From positions 1-5,841 of the forward strand of contig CAIVOB010000055.1 of the NCBI GenBank assembly GCA_903907475.1: DNA of 5,841 nt. Direction: 5' to 3'. This stretch comes from Candidatus Omnitrophota bacterium. GTDB lineage: Bacteria; Omnitrophota; Gorgyraeia; Gygaellales; Profunditerraquicolaceae. Under the pieces are notes generated by a model, which was not told where the DNA came from, made no database searches, and saw nothing but the letters and a program-made list of their open reading frames with translations. A program made the position numbers and the translations under genes. Below, piece after piece: positions 1 through 2,893 of this stretch. Every line of letters begins with the position of its first letter. Positions within the stretch are counted from its first letter, which is position 1.

Positions 1-306
1 AAAATTTTTCATCTTTATTTCCCGATCGCAGGCCAAAGCCAACATAAAAGCTAAAATATTCTGAAAAGTTAAAGCAATGAAAGTAATATAGGTAGCATTC
101 CACATTGACTGCCACCAATAGCGATCCTGCATAAAAATTTCTTTAAAATTCTGCAAACCGACAAAAGTTTTACTAAAAGAAATGCCATCCCAATCAAAAA
201 GCCCGAGTTGAAAAACCCAGATAAACGGGACGACATAAAATACTAAAAATATTGTTACTGCCGGTAAAACAAAAACATAATTTTCTAGTGTATCTTTAAT
301 CTTCAC
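1..306 (-). CDS. Sugar ABC transporter permease, MalF/UgpA type, N-terminal part (cut by left edge)
   Basis: The first 102 codons of an inner-membrane permease of the carbohydrate ABC importer family (binding-protein-dependent transport, COG1175-like). The visible protein has a short cytoplasmic start (VKIKDTLENY), a first membrane helix at about residues 11-33 (FVLPAVTIFLVFYVVPFIWV), the family-typical stretch LGLFDWDG...FVGLQNFKEIF at about residues 35-62, and a second helix at about 75-95 after WNATYITFIAL. The EAA loop that contacts the ATPase would lie beyond the window. The start is GTG at 306-304: the frame is closed by a TAA at 324-322, no other usual start codon follows that stop, and AAGGAG sits at 322-317, 10 bases upstream. 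It follows the solute-binding protein gene by 76 bases in the same direction, the usual order for this transporter class. The family is firm; the substrate is not known. Confidence 0.93.
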   Translation of the reverse strand, partial: MKIKDTLENYVFVLPAVTIFLVFYVVPFIWVFQLGLFDWDGISFSKTFVGLQNFKEIFMQDRYWWQSMWNATYITFIALTFQNILAFMLALACDREIKMKNF

Positions 307-382
307 CCCGTAACTTCTCCTTTATTAGTAATCTTTAAAACCCATCCTCCTCTACAATTAAATGTACGAGAAGGTACGGGGT
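305..382 (-). promoter_or_regulatory. Intergenic region bounded by an 8-base inverted repeat that overlaps the permease start
   Basis: On the minus strand ACCCCGTA (382-375) begins directly after the TGA of the binding-protein gene, and its perfect complement TACGGGGT (312-305) includes the first two bases of the permease GTG. In the mRNA the two arms could pair across a 62-base loop and hide the start codon, with the AAGGAG site left in the loop. A ribosome finishing the binding protein would open the upstream arm. That layout would suit translational coupling or lowered permease synthesis. The pairing is seen directly; the role is inferred. No U-tract terminator was found here. Confidence 0.4.
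317..322 (-). promoter_or_regulatory. Ribosome binding site of the permease gene
   Basis: AAGGAG on the minus strand, 10 bases before the GTG at 306-304. It decides the start, because the frame has a stop codon overlapping the beginning of this site. Confidence 0.75.
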
Positions 383-1681
383 TCATTGCGCTCTCTTTTT
401 AGCGGTTTCGCGGAGTTTGATCTCCTGGACTTCAGAAGCCACTTGCTCCGGAGTCTTCTCTCCGATAATAATCGACTGAATTCCACGATCGAAAGCTTCA
501 ATCACCAAAGAAAATTCCGAAACTCCCCAAACATTCGGATGCGTGGCATAATCCATTCCTTTAGCAAATTGTGCCAAAATTTCCGGAATCTTCGACAAAC
601 TATTTTTATTTGCCGGTAAATTATTGGTCGCTTGCGCCAAATACGCCTGCTGGTCTTGATCCGTAATCCAAGTTAGAAACTTCACCGCTGCTTCTTTATT
701 TTTAGAACGCGCGTTAACCATAAAAGAAGATCCCGCTCCACCCCAGATTGCCATCGCGTTTCCTTCTGTTGCCGCCGGAGGAAGCATCGCTCCATACTCA
801 AGATTAGGATTCATTCCTTTATAAACGTTGACGCACCAAGAACCATTAAAAGCAAAAACCGCCTTCTCATTAGCAAAAAGCTGCTCGGCAGATTTATTAA
901 TCATCGTCACCAAGCCTTTGGCTAAAACCCCGGAATCCTGCATTTGCTTAAAAACCGTAAAAACTTTAATCCAATCCGGGTCAGTGTAAGGCACTTGGCC
1001 GCGAATCGTCGCCAGCACCTTATCTTTACCCATAATATTAAAAGCGTAATTACTCGCCAAACAATCGATCATCCAAACTTCACCCCATCCGGAAACTAAC
1101 CCTTGCATTCCGGCAGCTTTAATTTTAGGACCCAAATCTAAAAATTCAGCTAAAGTTTTAGGTGGCCGATGAGGATTTAAACCTAACTGGCTTAAAAGTT
1201 TTTTATTATAAACCATTTGAATCGTCATAATATCAATCGGCACGCCGAAAATTCCAGGATTTATGCCATAACTATTTCCCGGGGCGAATTCATTAACCGC
1301 CAATGCCTTGGGGAAAAACTTATTTTTCCAGCTATTATTATCCGCTTCCATGTAAGAGGTTAAATCTAAAATATGCCCGGCTTTAATAAAAGAAGCAAAA
1401 TCTCGCTTCTCTCCTAAAATACCAAAGATATCCGGAAGATTCGTTCCTTGAGCCGCCGCGCGAATCTTCTGAGAATAAGCGTCCGAAGGAGCATAAAGTT
1501 CGAAATTTACTTTCACCCCAGTTAAAACTTCATATTTTTTTGCTAAATCTTGAAAAGTGGCGTCGCGGTCCGTCATCCAGTGCCAAACAGAAATAACGGG
1601 TTTGGAGGTTATTTTTTGGTCGGAACAACCAAAGATGGAAAATAAAACAAAAAAGCTTACAACAATATTCTTTACTAACAT
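383..1681 (-). CDS. Sugar ABC transporter solute-binding lipoprotein (MalE/UgpB-like, family 1)
   Basis: A 432-residue periplasmic binding protein that would capture a sugar or sugar-phosphate-like solute and deliver it to the permease encoded next. It begins MLVKNIVVSFFVLFSIFGC, a lipoprotein signal with the lipid-modified cysteine at residue 19. The mature part shows family-1 features: ISVWHWMTDRD with FQDLAKKYEVLTGVKVNFE near the start, the LPDIFGILG strand-turn, FGVPIDIMTIQMVYNKKLL in the middle, and AVFAFNGSWCVNVY plus WGGAGSSFMV towards the C-terminus. The length is usual for the family. The frame is open 27 codons further, to an ATG at 1762, but the start at 1681 is preferred: AAGGAG lies 7 bases upstream and the lipoprotein signal starts exactly there, whereas the longer version puts an unlikely tail before the signal. 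The substrate cannot be told from the sequence. The cysteine at -1 of the lipobox is followed by Ser-Asp; Asp at +3 rather than +2 leaves sorting open. Confidence 0.93.
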   Translation of the reverse strand: MLVKNIVVSFFVLFSIFGCSDQKITSKPVISVWHWMTDRDATFQDLAKKYEVLTGVKVNFELYAPSDAYSQKIRAAAQGTNLPDIFGILGEKRDFASFIKAGHILDLTSYMEADNNSWKNKFFPKALAVNEFAPGNSYGINPGIFGVPIDIMTIQMVYNKKLLSQLGLNPHRPPKTLAEFLDLGPKIKAAGMQGLVSGWGEVWMIDCLASNYAFNIMGKDKVLATIRGQVPYTDPDWIKVFTVFKQMQDSGVLAKGLVTMINKSAEQLFANEKAVFAFNGSWCVNVYKGMNPNLEYGAMLPPAATEGNAMAIWGGAGSSFMVNARSKNKEAAVKFLTWITDQDQQAYLAQATNNLPANKNSLSKIPEILAQFAKGMDYATHPNVWGVSEFSLVIEAFDRGIQSIIIGEKTPEQVASEVQEIKLRETAKKRAQ

Positions 1682-1688
1682 CCTTATA

Positions 1689-1694
1689 CTCCTT
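1689..1694 (-). promoter_or_regulatory. Ribosome binding site of the solute-binding protein gene
   Basis: AAGGAG on the minus strand, 7 bases before the ATG at 1681-1679. It supports this start over the in-frame ATG at 1762. Confidence 0.8.
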
Positions 1695-1705
1695 CCATTA
1701 ATCGT

Positions 1706-1718
1706 GGGGATTGTCCCC
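1706..1718 (-). other. Short GC-rich hairpin in the transporter leader
   Basis: GGGGA (1718-1714), loop CAA, TCCCC (1710-1706) on the minus strand: a perfect five-pair stem in the presumed 5' leader, ending 11 bases before the ribosome binding site. It has no U-run after it, so it is not a terminator. It may stabilise the message or be incidental. Confidence 0.4.
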
Positions 1719-1745
1719 TGACGGGATAGGTGATAGAAAGACTTA

Positions 1746-1762
1746 ATGTTAAAATTTAACAT
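1746..1762. promoter_or_regulatory. Candidate operator: 17-base palindrome over the -10 box
   Basis: ATGTTAAATTTTAACAT on the minus strand is a perfect inverted repeat of 8-base arms around one central base. It covers the putative -10 box of the transporter promoter, the position expected for a repressor site. It does not match an operator I can name. As RNA it could also fold into a seven-pair AT-only stem with a three-base loop, but no U-run follows, so a terminator of the upstream PilZ gene is unlikely. Confidence 0.45.
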
Positions 1763-1781
1763 ATTTTAAGTGCCGGGTCAA
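1753..1781 (-). promoter_or_regulatory. Putative sigma70-type promoter for the transporter genes
   Basis: On the minus strand TTGACC (1781-1776) and TAAATT (1758-1753) are separated by exactly 17 bases, which resembles TTGACA-N17-TATAAT with 5/6 and 4/6 matches. Initiation would fall near 1746 and leave a leader of about 65 bases before the binding-protein start. The -35 box overlaps the last codons of the PilZ gene. The match is moderate; start-site mapping would be needed to confirm it. Confidence 0.4.
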
Positions 1782-2494
1782 GGTTTTTTGTTGGGAGCAG
1801 TCACTGCCCGAAGGATTCTTGAAATCCCCATTAAATCCGCCTTCTCTAGCTCCACACCCGCCCGGTAATTATCGGCTCCAATATTTTTAGACCAAACCAC
1901 TTCCCCGCGAGAATACAAAGATTCTCCCGCGTTTTTCATTTCTAACCAAACCTCTAAAATCGTATGCGCGGGCAATGGCTGGCGCGTTTCTAAATTTAAA
2001 CCTTTAGCGCTAATATCCTGCGTCCGGGCGACTCCTTCTTGGCCCGTATCCGAATTCAAATAACGCACCGTAAGATTAGTATTGAATCTTTCAAAAATCC
2101 GCTGATCTTCCAAGTCATCCCCCTGACGGCCAGATTTAATCTCCGGCGGTGACCACTTTTGCGCCACCACTTGCGTGCAATAAGTATCGACAAAACAACG
2201 GATTTTTTCTTTATCCGCGTCCCTTAATTTACTAAAAAATAAGCCATAATGATTTACCCCATCAATAACTTTATTCCAAGCTACCCAGACCTCCGCGTCA
2301 AAATGACAATCCTGCGTTAGCTTTAAATGCAGTTTAAACCCGGAATCATGGGGCAGTTTCTGGCCTAAAATAAGGCCGACCCCTTTATTGCTAATATCCT
2401 TAACCTGGCAAAGCAATTCACGCCCGCTTTGCTCTATGGTAAGCTTCGCTTGACGATCAAGCTGCCATCTGGTTAATTTACGATGATCTGGCAT
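1778..2494 (-). CDS. Protein with two tandem PilZ domains (probable c-di-GMP receptor)
   Basis: A 238-residue soluble protein with no signal peptide or membrane helix. Domain 1 (about 1-114) carries R5-K-L-T-R9 and D33-I-S35-N-K-G38; domain 2 (about 130-230) carries R132-I-F-E-R136 and D160-I-S162-A-K-G165. These are the RxxxR and (D/N)xSxxG motifs that bind cyclic-di-GMP in PilZ proteins, and both sets are complete. The domains are joined by a polar linker (PPEIKSGRQGDDLED). Domain 1 is the close counterpart of the single-domain protein encoded just upstream, with the same motif spacing. The start ATG at 2494 is 9 bases after the stop of that gene; the only purine-rich site is GGGGG formed by that gene's last codons, 12 bases away, so translation is probably coupled. 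A target process (adhesion, motility, polysaccharide export) cannot be told from the sequence. Confidence 0.88.
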   Translation of the reverse strand: MPDHRKLTRWQLDRQAKLTIEQSGRELLCQVKDISNKGVGLILGQKLPHDSGFKLHLKLTQDCHFDAEVWVAWNKVIDGVNHYGLFFSKLRDADKEKIRCFVDTYCTQVVAQKWSPPEIKSGRQGDDLEDQRIFERFNTNLTVRYLNSDTGQEGVARTQDISAKGLNLETRQPLPAHTILEVWLEMKNAGESLYSRGEVVWSKNIGADNYRAGVELEKADLMGISRILRAVTAPNKKP

Positions 2495-2503
2495 TTACTT
2501 TAT

Positions 2504-2854
2504 TTACCCCCACCATTGTTTCAACATAATTTCCGGATAACAGGTCTTCACATATCCGGCGATTCTATTTTTCGCTAATTCATCCAACTGATTAAAAGTC
2601 AAACCAAAAGTATTGCGGTCATTAACCTCTCCTTGCCAAGCGACCTGAGCGCTAAGATCCAAAGCAATTTTATCGGAAAGAATTAAATTAAAATTTGAAA
2701 AGGCTTCCGCGAAAAGATTTTTTTTAAACGAAACCCGCATTCCCTGGGTGCTGATATCTTCCACCTTACAAGCAAGGGGTTTGACTCCACCGTCAACCAA
2801 TAATCCGGCTGCGGCATTAATCGGCCACCGCGGAACTTTTCTTTGCTCTTCCAT
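2504..2854 (-). CDS. Single PilZ-domain protein
   Basis: A 116-residue soluble protein made of one PilZ domain, with R5-K-V-P-R9 followed by D33-I-S35-T-Q-G38, the full set of residues that bind cyclic-di-GMP in the family. The frame also allows a GTG at 2884 that would add ten residues, but the ATG at 2854 is chosen because AAGGAGG lies at 2865-2859 and because this start makes the protein align from its first residue with the first PilZ domain of the next gene (MEEQRKVPRW against MPDHRKLTRW), with identical motif positions. Both also end in a similar helix and tryptophan tail (YVKTCYPEIMLKQWW against FVDTYCTQVVAQKW), so they look like products of a duplication. It starts 39 bases after the large upstream gene and ends 9 bases before its paralogue, consistent with one operon. 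Confidence 0.88.
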   Translation of the reverse strand: MEEQRKVPRWPINAAAGLLVDGGVKPLACKVEDISTQGMRVSFKKNLFAEAFSNFNLILSDKIALDLSAQVAWQGEVNDRNTFGLTFNQLDELAKNRIAGYVKTCYPEIMLKQWWG

Positions 2855-2858
2855 CGCT

Positions 2859-2865
2859 CCTCCTT
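2859..2865 (-). promoter_or_regulatory. Ribosome binding site of the single-PilZ gene
   Basis: AAGGAGG on the minus strand, 4 bases before the ATG at 2854-2852. It is a strong match with slightly short spacing, and it decides against the in-frame GTG at 2884, which has no such site. Confidence 0.7.
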
Positions 2866-2893
2866 TTTGCTCCTTAAATCTCACCGAATTTAA

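Noticed and set aside
325..345. Six-codon open frame (MGFKDY) on the minus strand in the gap before the permease, preceded by GAGGAGG
   Set aside because: The purine-rich site touches the ATG with no spacing, so initiation is unlikely, and the peptide has no attenuator-like codon run.
368..375. Small GTAC-GAGAAG-GTAC repeat after the binding-protein stop
   Set aside because: A four-pair stem is too short to treat as a structure and it overlaps the longer 8-base inverted repeat, which explains the site better.
362..619. Plus-strand open frame of 85 codons
   Set aside because: It lies antisense inside the solute-binding protein gene, lacks a ribosome binding site and reads as low-complexity Ser/Arg/Phe-rich translation of the opposite strand.
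1682..1762. Longer version of the solute-binding protein starting at 1762
   Set aside because: It would add 27 residues before a clear lipoprotein signal, its ATG lies inside the palindrome at the presumed promoter, and the start at 1681 has a strong ribosome binding site.
1745..1770. Possible terminator of the PilZ genes formed by the AT-rich palindrome
   Set aside because: The stem is entirely AT apart from one pair, and no run of U follows it on the minus strand.
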